Counted from the first letter of the stretch, positions 1 through 9,370 are shown. The stretch: 19,694 nucleotides of DNA from Saccoglossus kowalevskii (GCF_000003605.2 NW_003108087.1:127588-147281); one strand, 5' to 3'. The notes: generated by a model from the sequence alone, not told the origin. Made by a program: numbers and translations.

Positions 1-120
1 TCTTACCTGCCCAGCGTTGTGATTGAACTCTCTAACAACATACCAGAAGACATTGACACCAATGTAGAAAATGTCCGCTCTGCCATCCTCAAATGGAAAA
101 GGACCAATGGCAGCAGATAA
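1..120 (+). CDS. C-terminal end of an unidentified protein (partial; 5' part outside the window)
   Basis: The frame starting at base 1 is open for 39 codons and stops with TAA at 118-120. The residues have a mixed, protein-like composition: a hydrophobic strand-like start (SYLPSVVIEL), an acidic stretch (NNIPEDIDTNVENV), then a basic helix-like tail ending KWKRTNGSR. Right after the stop the sequence becomes AT- and T-rich, as expected at a coding/3' UTR boundary. No splice acceptor is visible inside, so the window probably starts within the terminal coding exon. I do not recognise the protein from this tail. The 3' UTR continues to the right for an unknown distance. The frame is short enough that chance is not excluded, but the composition change at the stop supports it. 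Confidence 0.6.
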   Translation, partial: SYLPSVVIELSNNIPEDIDTNVENVRSAILKWKRTNGSR

Positions 121-2534
121 CTACATTCATTTGCATACCTTGTTTACATAGCAACCATAGTTGCCTAGCGATGTAGATGTAGTGTGAGCTCCACCATTGC
201 CACCGGTAGTGAAATGTCGTTTTTGGAGTACTATCTTCTACTGTGTTCCTTGTTTGTTGTCTTCAGTACTAAACTCAAACACAAAGTTTAAAATCCACAA
301 TAATTAGCAGCAATAATTTGTAATATGATCCACTTAAAAATAATTTTCCTGAAATTGAGTGCAATTTTTTTTTTATTCCGATGATATGACAAAGCTTTGG
401 TACTCAGGGACATTCAAAATTCATGTAAAAAAGCATGTTGAAATTGACTCAATGCAATGACTGTGACACTTTAAGAAGCATATCCTGTCAATTTGCATAA
501 TTCAAAGCAATATTATTGTTTTGTATTTTTTAATGCAAAATGATCATTATTGCAATTACATTTTTTAAGTGATTGTTTTGATTCGGTTTGTGGGTAAAAT
601 TATCATAAATAGGAATATTTATATTTTTTCTTTTAATACTACAGATCTGTTTTTTGTCAGTGGCTGAGCATGTGATAGCAGGACTTGTGATTACTTTTAT
701 GTTTTGTGGATGGGTTTGATCTTTAACCCAAAAGCTTCAAAAACAACCATTGAATCTCTTCACAAAATACTTGTAAGTGTGATTTTTTCCAAATTTTTTT
801 GAAACTTTTGATCTAGGCCTGTAGCCTATGAGGAATTTTACCCATTTGCTCCAAAATCAACTCAAATTATAAAGAAGAACACATAAAATTTGGCAAAATG
901 TAACACCAAAATTGTTGACTGGAAAAATTATAGCATTCAAGGGGTTAAAGTTCAGAATCACCAAATTTTGTGCTCAAAATCCCACCAAATTTTCAGTTTT
1001 TTTTTTTTTAATCTGCATTGGCGATGTGCTTTTTTTTTGAGCAAGTCAAATTGAATTTGTAGCATAATTCTCAAAACTAAACTCATTGCAGGATTTACCA
1101 CTGACCTACTACTGGTATATACCACTACAGTACATTTAACATGTTGTTAGTCCCCCAAAATCTTGTGGTCTTGTGAATCATTTTAAAAAACAGAACATTT
1201 GTGAAGGAGTGAATGCCACTTTTGTTTTTATCCAATGAAGAAAAAACCTATAAATAATTGAAAATTTCAGCCCATGTACAGAAACCTGTTTTTTCATATC
1301 AATTCATGAAGGGACTTTTCAAATTATGTACCTCACTAAGTATTACATCATGTGATTAATTATTCATGAAGATATTCGATTCAGACAGCAAACGAATAAA
1401 TAAAAACTATAATGGTGACAGACATATTTATAATTCCTGTAGTGTTCAAATAATTTGTCAAGCTTTGTTCAGGCTTCATTGTGATTCACAACAAATTAGT
1501 GAAAATCAAGGCAATGTAACGTGGCTGGGTTTTTTATCGCCTGTACTCGTCCTCATTTATTATCTTTTTCACATGTAGTCACGTTCTATGATAACATCAG
1601 TTCTATCTTTAGGAAGATCTTGGAATAGTCACTAATGCTATTGTCTTTCATTCAATGGTAGAGTTTATTGATTCATGAGTGATTGATTAATTTGTGGTTA
1701 ATTATAACATGTATAAAAGTCAAACCAGTTGACAATTATAAGACATACAAATTCATGTTTCTTATCATCTAAAAATTGTTTTTGTTTTTTGTCAGATTTT
1801 TTATTTTGAAAAAGTGAAAAGATAAATTGATTTTTTTCATAAACAATCAAAACAAAATCACAATTTTTATGATGGTTCGAAAATACAAAAAAATTACCTT
1901 CATGCATGTGTTATGTTTACAAAACGAATCAATGAAATCTGGCTATATAATAATTTCTGTATATTGTGAACATGTTTTAATTCTTTAAGACAAATTCTCG
2001 CCATGTGAGATTTTAATGGATTCTCCAGTCTTTGACATACTTCATCTACAACTCCCTGATTAAAGAATTAACATTTTAATTGAATAAGTTATCAATGATG
2101 AAGACTATTATCAGACATCAAGGATCTGATGGACTGAAGAAAATGAATTTCTGCTTAATCGGTGCTGCAGTGGAGGAAATAAATACGAACAGACATATCA
2201 GTTAGAAACTTGAATAGCTATTGGTTGAATTATCCTTACAACATGATAGGTTTATCTTTGTGAACCATTAATTTTAAATTACATAAATGTATATTCAATA
2301 TATCCCATAAATCATGAACTTTAATTTACAAGAGTACTTTTGTGGACTCTTCCACCCCTACCATGTAAAATATAATGGCACAGTCCAGGTATATGCAACT
2401 TAAGTAATGTACATGTATGACTTGCAGATATGAACGCTTTTGCTTCATCCTCCATGCAATTTAATAGTACGGTCTAGGCATACTGTAAAACACATAATTG
2501 CTACATGCCACTTCGGCTCAGTGCACATGTTGTC
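121..2534 (+). other. 3' UTR and downstream AT-rich, CpG-poor DNA; no coding exon seen
   Basis: This stretch follows the stop codon of the partial gene. It is AT-rich with many T-runs, and its only open frames are short with no recognisable content. I see no AATAAA in the first kilobase; the first clear one is at about 1,394-1,400 in a doubled AATAAATAAA, and another lies near 2,178. Where the mRNA ends cannot be decided. Octamer motifs ATTTGCAT occur at 129-136 and 491-498. No mobile element ends were found. Confidence 0.4.
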
Positions 2535-2813
2535 TTATGCATGACCCCTAAGGGTCACACATCCTGGCACTTATGCATGACCTCTAAGGGTCACGCATCC
2601 TTGGTACTTTATGCATGACTCCTGATGGTCACATATCCTGGTACTTTATGCATGACTCCTGATGGTCACACATACTGGTACTTTATGCATGACCCCTAAG
2701 GGTCACACATCCTGGTACTTTATGCATGACCCCTAAGGGTCACACATCCTGGTACTTTATACATGACCCCTAAGGGTCACACATCCTGATACTTTATGCA
2801 TGACCTCTAAGGC
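2535..2813. repeat. 37-bp minisatellite, about 7.5 copies, each with a GGGTCA everted repeat
   Basis: Copies start at 2535, 2571, 2609, 2646, 2683, 2720, 2757 and 2794 (partial). The step is 37 bp except one 36 and one 38. Most units contain TGACCC-CTAA-GGGTCA, a perfect 6-bp inverted pair around a 4-base spacer. The third and fourth units carry TGACTCCTGATGGTCA instead, which weakens the pairing. The invariant part is TTATGCATGAC with a palindromic ATGCAT. GGGTCA resembles a nuclear-receptor half-site, but function is inference only. The array ends abruptly at a CTCTAAGGC remnant. Confidence 0.9.
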
Positions 2814-2825
2814 TGCAACTTTAAG

Positions 2826-2884
2826 TGTAGCTAGCATACTGTGCTACATTTTATCACAGTTCCTCTAGATAGAGGGACTGTGAT
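2826..2884 (+). other. Two adjacent stem-loops downstream of the 37-bp array
   Basis: The first pairs TGTAGC (2826-2831) with GCTACA (2843-2848). The second, much stronger, pairs 2853-2866 (ATCACAGTTCCTCT) with 2871-2884 (AGAGGGACTGTGAT). That is 14 bp around an AGAT loop, with one T opposite G that would be a G-U pair in RNA. If the left region is transcribed as a 3' UTR these could be RNA structures. They could equally be remnants of a small inverted repeat. Confidence 0.5.
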
Positions 2885-3846
2885 TTTATGATTGTCAATG
2901 TCAACCAAAGTGCCAAAAAACTTGGAACAATGATGTTTTGCTCAATTTAATAAGTAATAATCTGGAAATAATGAAAATCCTGGGTAGCCTTATTGGCTGA
3001 AATGTATTGCAAACTTAAAATGACGTGGTATAATGTTGTGTCAACTTGTAGATCTATTTCTATAATGTCTGGTTGTGTTCCAGTAACACTTTTGATAAAT
3101 TGCCATGAAGTACGTAGACCAAAGTTTCCCTAAAAACTGTAATTGACGATTCTTATTAAAGTTATTGCATCATTTGTATACAAGTACTGATAGATGGTTT
3201 TGTTACTGTATTAACAGAAGACATTTATTATTTTTAAATTTGGTTTTCATATTGTAGTCAATGCATACATGTAATTGTCATTTCTTATATTTTGTTTACT
3301 GGATATTCTTTTTTTTTTAATTTTTTTTTAATTATTTTTCTCCCTTCTGTCTCTGAAAGTACTTGAGCCCTCTAAGATTGTGCCAGTTTTGGGCTTACAT
3401 GTCGTCAGACCCACAGTTGTGCTTACTAATTTGTTGAACTGGAAACAATTTATGTTAACTTAGGAAGTACTTCTAATCATACATGCACACTTTAAACTGT
3501 ACAGTTTGTTTTATGACATCTACTAGTATCTTTATTTTTGTATATTTTGATCAAAATATATTATCTTTTTTCTTTCTTTTCTTTAGTTTTGGTTGAATTA
3601 TGAGGAGTTATCATGGTGGTATGGAATACAATGTTAAAGGATGATTGTTGTCATGCTGTACTCATTTGAATATTTTACATGTGGTATGCGTCACATGGGA
3701 CCTATATCAAACATAGCATAGATTAACAGCCATCACCCTTTAAGATTCATGAAAATTTGTTTCCTGGTCAATTTTCGTCAATATAATATTTTAGAAATGA
3801 TTTATTTATAATATTAACTGATTTGCTGACTGTATGAATTATAAAT
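2885..3846. other. AT-rich intergenic or untranslated DNA, nothing recognised
   Basis: No open frame of note, no inverted-repeat ends and no tandem repeat apart from T/A-rich low-complexity sequence around 3,309-3,345. CpG is scarce. Confidence 0.4.
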
Positions 3847-4100
3847 CCACAGCTCCATATTTTGTGTGCATGCTTTCTTTAGGAGTACGCCAACCAGCTG
3901 CAATAACCTCAATTTCATAATGAATTATGAATTCCTTGTGCGTGGAGATTAAATGGATAATCACACTTATGACCACAGCTCCATACTTAGTGTGCATGCT
4001 TTTTTTGCGACAGTAGGCGAGCCGTGTGATAAATTGTCTAAGAGTGTACTTGAAATATAATTTGAATATTGTTTTTGGTGTACATGTGTTCAGTGCTTAA
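3847..4100. repeat. Diverged direct duplication with a ~126-bp step
   Basis: CCACAGCTCCATA followed by TGTGTGCATGCTTT starts at 3847 and recurs at 3973 (CCACAGCTCCATACTTAG, then TGTGCATGCTTT). Weaker similarity continues into the following bases (AGTACGCCAACC versus AGTAGGCGAGCC). It looks like an old tandem duplication or two copies of a short dispersed repeat. The right limit is uncertain. Confidence 0.55.
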
Positions 4101-4397
4101 TTATTTTGATTTATGCTGCCTAGTCTCCAATCTGCCACACAACTAATTGGCTAATTTGCATATTAATTTATAATTAGCATATTTATTTTATTACAAAAGA
4201 AATAATTAATATTACAGTATAATAATTCTGTGGCTATCATGCAGTGTAACCACCATATTCAAAATGGCTTATTGGGAGAACTCTGTTCTCATTCCCACAA
4301 TCATCTGCGTGTTCTTTACATATTATTTTATGAACCAAACTTCTTAATGAACTATTCATTTGGGTTAATTCACTTGGAATTCATCATTATTTATCTA
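4101..4397. other. AT-rich spacer before the TA-flanked MITE
   Basis: No gene or repeat ends were found. The segment 4,150-4,200 is very AT-rich with TAATTTGCATATTAAT- and TAATTAG-type homeodomain/POU-like motifs, which are common by chance in such composition. Confidence 0.35.
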
Positions 4398-4576
4398 CTG
4401 TAAAATCTGTATTAGAAATCTCGGCTTCTATTAAAATGGTACAATGCAACAGATGGGATGTGGCTTCTATTAAAGCATCTACACATATGAGAAATGATGA
4501 ATTTTTGGTTCTGAATTGTTCAAAAAAAATGGGTGCGACTTCTATTACGGATGCGACTTCTAATACAGATTTACAG
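4398..4576. mobile_element. 179-bp MITE with TA target duplication (Tc1/mariner-like)
   Basis: The left end reads CTGTAAAATCTGTATTAGAA and the right end, read on the minus strand, CTGTAAATCTGTATTAGAA. These are about 19-bp terminal inverted repeats differing by one inserted A, directly flanked by TA on both sides (4396-4397 and 4577-4578). Inside are four direct copies of a CTTCTATTA-type motif (about 4428, 4463, 4540 and 4555); the last lies within the right terminal repeat. There is no coding capacity. The TA duplication and small size are typical of non-autonomous Tc1/mariner derivatives. The superfamily assignment is inferred from the TSD alone. Confidence 0.75.
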
Positions 4577-4593
4577 TACCGGTAATCATGATT

Positions 4594-4834
4594 ATGACCA
4601 TGGAGATCTCATTGGAAGTGAGAGATCCACAAGACTCATCTTTTCCCCTTGTTCTTTTTCTGTCATTCAGTCCACATTTCCAAAAACAAGGAAACAGCGG
4701 GCACAATGACAGACATTGTCCGAATCGCATGGTTTCGCCGGCCATTAATAACCACCCACAAAAAGAAGTGAAACACTAGTTGAGAAGCAAAAGTTTTGTG
4801 GATCTCTCGCTCTCGTTGAGATCACGGTGGCCAT
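4594..4834. mobile_element. ~241-bp element with diverged ~43-bp inverted ends
   Basis: The left arm 4594-4636 (ATGACCATGGAGATCTC ... GAGAGATCCACAAGACT) matches the reverse complement of 4792-4834. The shared blocks are GATCTCA, GAGAGATCCACAA and ACT. The centre has no long open frame with recognisable content. No clear target duplication is seen, so it may be an old MITE or a simple inverted duplication. It begins 17 bases after the TA-flanked MITE ends. Confidence 0.6.
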
Positions 4835-5688
4835 TTCTTTCAAGGTCTATTTGCATAATAATTAATTAAGTACAGTACTTTGCCTCATTGTGGATGACTT
4901 GTTTAGCTCAAATGCTATAATGCTTTCTTCTGCAGATAAGTGTATCCAAGCATCAAATTGTCATTTCTCTGACACTTTTTTAATACTACCGTTTAAATGT
5001 CATTGCTACATTGAATTATGCATATTAATTTTGTGAGAAAACACATTCAACAACTTGTTGCTAAACAGTTTACCAGAAATCTTGCCACAATTGTAAACAA
5101 CAATATATTAGTCTTGAAAATTTTTGAAAAATTTGGCATCAATCATTTTCACAGCAACCTTTTGGAGAATTTGATTTCCCCACCACATTTAAGCAAATAC
5201 CATACTTTTATGTACAAACAAAAATTTAATTGATATTATAGTCCCAAATGTTTCCTCAAACATTAACAGGTTTTTTTTTTATAATTGGTTTGGACACTGA
5301 CTTGTATAAAAGTTTCAAACCCAAACAACTTTTATTTAAGTAATGTACAAGTTAGGATGCAGGTATAACAGCTTACAATATTACTATTAGAAACTAGCAA
5401 CTATTGCAAATAACCAATTAAACCAATGAAATTTACTTCTATTAATAGTATGGTAAAATTAATGTATTATTTGATGGTGCTGAATTTGTTTGATTTGACA
5501 TTTGTATAAGAGTTTGTTTTCATAATGATGTCTGGCATGGTGGAGTCATCTCAAGTTTTGTTTTTATACTTCAGCTCTTTTTTAACAATCTCCTAGCCTT
5601 GATACATTGTTTTCATTTGATCAGTCATGATTTGATTTAGTTGTGTATGATACATCTTTCGAAGCATTCATCAACAGAATAACATCAT
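4835..5688. other. AT-rich DNA, nothing recognised
   Basis: Contains only short open frames without protein-like composition. An ATTTGCAT octamer is at 4849-4856. CpG is scarce. Confidence 0.35.
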
Positions 5689-5712
5689 TAACTGACAGAA
5701 TAATGTCAGTTA
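5689..5712. other. Perfect 9-bp hairpin at the edge of the 90-bp array
   Basis: TAACTGACA (5689-5697) and TGTCAGTTA (5704-5712) are perfect inverted copies around a 6-base loop. It sits just upstream of degenerate repeat units of the neighbouring array. Function unknown. Confidence 0.5.
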
Positions 5713-5744
5713 TATAATTACCGTAAATCATTAACATACTTTCA

Positions 5745-6285
5745 TCATGATGGTATATCTTCAGTGACATTTGCATCATTGATTGACACTCTTTCATCAT
5801 TGGATACATTCATTGGCATGTCTGCGTCATTCAACACCTTTATTGATACACTCTCAATACTTAATCCACTCATTGACACACTTTCATCATTGGATATATT
5901 CATTTGCATGCCTGCACCATTGAACACCTTCATTGATATGCATTCAATGCTTGACCCACTCATTGACACACTTTCATCATTGGATATATTCATTTGCATG
6001 CCTGCACCATTGAACACCTTCATTGATATGCATTCAATGCTTGACCCACTCATTGACACACTTTCATCATTGGATATATTCATTTGCATGCCTGCACCAT
6101 TGAACACCTTCATTGATATGCATTCAATGCTTGACCCACTCATTGACACACTTTCATCATTGGATACATTCAATGGCATGTCTGCGTCATTCAACACCTT
6201 TATTGATACACTCTCAATACTTAATCCATTCATTTACACACTTTCATCATTGAGTACATTGACACATTTGCATCATTAAATGCCA
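5745..6285. repeat. 90-bp higher-order tandem array (A-B-B-B-A), built on a 30-bp subunit
   Basis: Full units start at 5791, 5881, 5971, 6061 and 6151, with a partial one from 6241 and degenerate units from about 5745. Units 2, 3 and 4 are identical over 90 bp. Units 1 and 5 differ from each other at only 3 positions, but from the central type at about 14. Each 90-mer is made of three 30-bp pieces beginning CATT. Because 90 is a multiple of 3, long frames are open on both strands: 5764-6279 on + (171 codons) and 5745-6233 on - (162 codons). Between A and B types most base changes alter the residue in either frame (9-10 of 30), so purifying selection on a protein is not evident. I treat it as a minisatellite, with a coding role possible but unsupported. 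Confidence 0.85.
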
Positions 6286-7080
6286 TCCAATCAGACCTTG
6301 ATTCATGTTAAATTGTAACCTTTAACCCTAGTTTACATAATTTATTTTTGGTGCTATGGTTTTTGCAGTGCTGTGCCTTATTTGGTAATACTGATATTCA
6401 TTATGTTTATCCCTGTTGTTCATAATTATATATATTTTCTGCACTGTTTAAATAAAACAAAATTGGGTCATTAAAAATATACAGTATTTGGTAACAAAGG
6501 AGTTTTTATATTAGTTGATTGAGAGATTTCACTACTAGTGCATTTGGAGTATTTTTTTTTTTTTTTAATGTGTATAAAAAATTACATTGTATTTTATATA
6601 TACCTAATTAATCAGTGACATCCTAATTATGGATTACTAGAGCCATAACTTGCCTGTATGGTAAAACTTGTAAGACTTATGCCTATTAAATAGAGGAATG
6701 CTAGTATTTTGTGATGTTATAACGACTGGTTGTAATATCGTCTAACTACACCTGCATGTCTTTAACCCTTAGATCACTCGCACACTGAAATTGTAATGTA
6801 AAGTGCATTATGTGACAACCAGGTCTGTGTTTCGCAGCTATTTCTCCTTTTGACTATGAACAGCTTTACAGATAGATTTTTATTTTGTACAATTATTGTA
6901 TTATTAAAACACACCTGAAAAATAATTAGATTTGGGAACGAATTAAAAAGAAAAAGCCAATTTAAATTTTCAGGAAAATCAAAATAAAAGTACATGTTTT
7001 ATATTAATATGAAAATAAAAAAATGAGCACGATTTGATTAGGGAAAACAGTCAACAAGAACTTTTTCTTAATTTTCTGGG
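6286..7080. other. AT-rich DNA, nothing recognised
   Basis: Short frames only. An AATAAA lies near 6,451 and another near 7,007, without a linked coding exon. A T16 run lies near 6,551-6,566. CpG is scarce. Confidence 0.35.
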
Positions 7081-7321
7081 CTTTAACCTTTTTATCACCA
7101 GTTCCCTCTTTTCATCGCAAATTCACAAAATAATTCTGTTTATATTCTGCACTTTCCTTCAGAAGATTGCGACAAAAATACCCAAAATTTTTAGTAAAAA
7201 CTGAAAATTGACTCAAATTTTGTCTGTCGGCTCCATAATTAGGGTTTATTTCCAGAAATATTGAAGGATAAAAAGTGCACACAAATTTGAGTGAGAAAGT
7301 CTGGTGGTGAAAATATTAAAG
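7081..7321. mobile_element. Possible ~241-bp inverted-repeat element
   Basis: The left end CTTTAACCTTTTTATCACCAG (7081-7101) matches the reverse complement of 7301-7321 (CTTTAATATTTTCACCACCAG in that orientation), about 16 of 21 positions. Weaker similarity continues inward. No target duplication is clear and there is no coding content. It could be an old MITE. Confidence 0.45.
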
Positions 7322-7994
7322 CAGCCGTCAGAAATCGGTTGCTATGTGCACAGTCTTGTCAAATTGTTACCATATTACACTGACAGTGCTCCTTTAAATC
7401 TACATCATCTAGAGTTTATCGCATTGTAGATATATTGTTTAATTTTTGTTTTTGTGATTTGATGACAAAATGGCATTTGCTGTGATTCTTAGGGACCCTG
7501 GTGAATAGTTCTCTCCTGGCAATTTTTTGTGATTTCCCCCACTTGAAAAATTTGAGAAATGTATAAATAGCGATTTCCTCTATTGTATTTTCTGTCTAAT
7601 ACATTATATACCAACATAAACAAACACAATAAATGTTATTTACCAAAACATATATTGATCCTGAGTTTTACTTTCTCTGCAGGGCAGCTGCTAGATTCAC
7701 AAGCGCGACCCACATAGATACCAGTTTGCATTATCAATATAGATAAATGTTATTAATTTGTGAATACACAGATGTACATAACCACAGTTCCTCCGGGACT
7801 TGGAGACTGTGACATAACCTAAAATGATGTAGCATGGGGTACATAGATTTTGCATCTACGGCAAATATATACATGATTTGGAGCAAACTATTGTATGGGT
7901 GAAAAATTAGATTACATTGTTTCGAGATATTTTTTTCCAGGCTTGCAATAACTTTTTTTATCAAAAGTGTATTGGATTTTTTTCTTCCCTTTAT
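7322..7994. other. CpG-poor spacer, nothing recognised
   Basis: No convincing exon. The open frame on the minus strand at 7734-8084 (116 codons) runs into the simple CGTCGT tract and the neighbouring repeat element, and has no recognisable domain. An AATAAA is at about 7,628. Confidence 0.35.
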
Positions 7995-8586
7995 TTTTAG
8001 CTCCGCTGTCGACTTTGCCGAGCGGAGCTTATCATATGAGTGATTGTCCGTCGTCGTCGTCCGTCGTCGTCGTCCGTTGTCCATGTCAATGTTTTACTTT
8101 TTCGACTTCTTCTTGAAAACTACAAGCCTGAATGCTTTGATACTTGGTGTATATGTACCTTGGGTAGACCTCTCTCAGATTTGTTCATTTCATGATGATA
8201 TCTTCAATTCTCTAATTTTGGTGAATATTTTTGTCATTTTTGGTAAAAAGTGATATTTTCGACTTCTTGTTGAAAACCGCAAGTCCAATTGCTTTGATAT
8301 TACATATATAGGTACTACATGTGGACCTCTCCCATTTTTGTTCATTTCATAATGATATCTTTAATTCTCTAATTTTGATGAATATTTTTGTAATTTTTGG
8401 TAAAAAGTGATATTTTCGACTTCTTGTTGAAAACCGCAAGTCCAATTGCTTTGATATATTATACATATAGGTACTACATGTGGACCTCTCTCAGATTTGT
8501 TCATTTTTTAATGATATCTTCTGTTCTTTAATTGCCATGTGCATTGCTAACAGCGGAGCTATCTCAGCCGACAGGCTGCTTGTCTT
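7995..8586 (+). mobile_element. Hairpin-ended non-autonomous repeat element with three 157-bp internal repeats
   Basis: The 5' tip is TTTTT followed by a perfect stem AGCTCCGCT (7999-8007) / AGCGGAGCT (8021-8029). A CGTCGTC-type simple tract follows (8047-8079). Three tandem copies come next at about 8094-8250, 8251-8407 and 8408-8551; the TTCGACTTCTTSTTGAAAAC motif recurs every 157 bp. The 3' tip repeats AGCGGAGCT (8552-8560), then has a CAGCC-GACA-GGCTG hairpin (8565-8578) and CTTGTCTT. From memory, abundant mollusc repeats share this plan: a TTTTAGCTCACC-like stem, CCGTCGTC tract, ACTTCTTCT-type internal repeats, GGTGAGC, a hairpin, then CTTGT. No protein is encoded. Exact boundaries and target duplication are not resolved. 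Confidence 0.7.
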
Positions 8587-9240
8587 AACACTACTTTAAA
8601 TAGATCAATCTTTTTTTTTCTCTTTGGGGTTTCTAATGGTCAATCTGTAACCATTAAACGTTTTTGGGCTATTGTTTCCACCAAAGAAGCATCTATGAAA
8701 GCAAATCCTGAAAATTACACTAGGTTTATTTTTCTGGAATGAAAGATTCTATGACTAATAGGAATAAAATAAGATTAGCATTTTAAAAATATGAATACAA
8801 ATAATTGATAATTTATTTAAAATTAAGGCACAATAACATTTTAATCAGATTGAGGTAAGACCAGACTAACAAAGCATGTCTGCTTTTAGTTGATCTGTTA
8901 AAAAAATGTATTGGCAAATATTTCAATGCTAGTTATATTTTTGGTGTAGAAATTATATTTGGTTATGACAGTTGGTTGAAAATAGATCAAATTAGGATTT
9001 TGATTTTGGGAAGGGTGGATGATTTGAAATTGCTTGGAAAAGACAAGATTTTCCAGAAGAACAAAATTGTTTTCTGAACTGATAAGGGGATTACATTGGG
9101 GATATACAAAAATAAGAGCTGACACCTGAAAAATATAGCCACTTTTAAATAAATAGGGTTTTAAAATACAAAATTACGCTGACATTTTGAACTGGTTGAG
9201 TTTTTAGAGTAGATTAGTGGTGACACAAACATCAACTACA
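8587..9240. other. CpG-depleted spacer up to the composition boundary
   Basis: By hand count only two CpG occur in 8,641-9,240. Short frames only; no repeats recognised. Confidence 0.45.
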
Positions 9241-9299
9241 TGGTGCATCGTGATTCAATGATTCAGTTATTTCCGTAGCGTAGCAACTGGACTTCGTCA

Positions 9300-9370
9300 A
9301 CACAATCTTGTGGCGCATGCGCTATTGTCACAGCTCGTTACATTCTGACCAATGAGAAGAATTTGCATGA
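9300..9370. promoter_or_regulatory. Promoter-like cluster: NRF1, CCAAT and octamer motifs at the start of the CpG-rich domain
   Basis: A perfect GCGCATGCGC palindrome (NRF1-type core) is at 9313-9322, ACCAATGAG (CCAAT box) at 9348-9356, and ATTTGCAT (octamer) at 9361-9368, all within 56 bp. They sit at the left edge of a CpG-rich tract. This spacing is typical of TATA-less CpG-rich promoters, but neither direction of transcription nor a first exon is proven. A good 5' splice-site sequence, GACG/GTAAGC, lies at 9565-9574 on the + strand and could end a first exon. The frame at 9352-9726 (124 codons) is not recognised. Confidence 0.45.

Noticed and set aside
2535-2813. CRISPR array
   Set aside because: The 37-bp units are contiguous with no unique spacers, and the context is an animal genome.
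7734-8253. Overlapping frames on both strands at the hairpin-ended element (116 and 69 codons)
   Set aside because: They run through a CGTCGT simple tract and repeat tips; the Arg/Thr/Val runs are by-products of the simple sequence.
7995-8586. Helitron identity for the hairpin-ended element
   Set aside because: There is a 3' hairpin, but the end is CTTGTCTT, not CTRR, and the 5' end does not start with TC. The same stem at both ends also does not fit.
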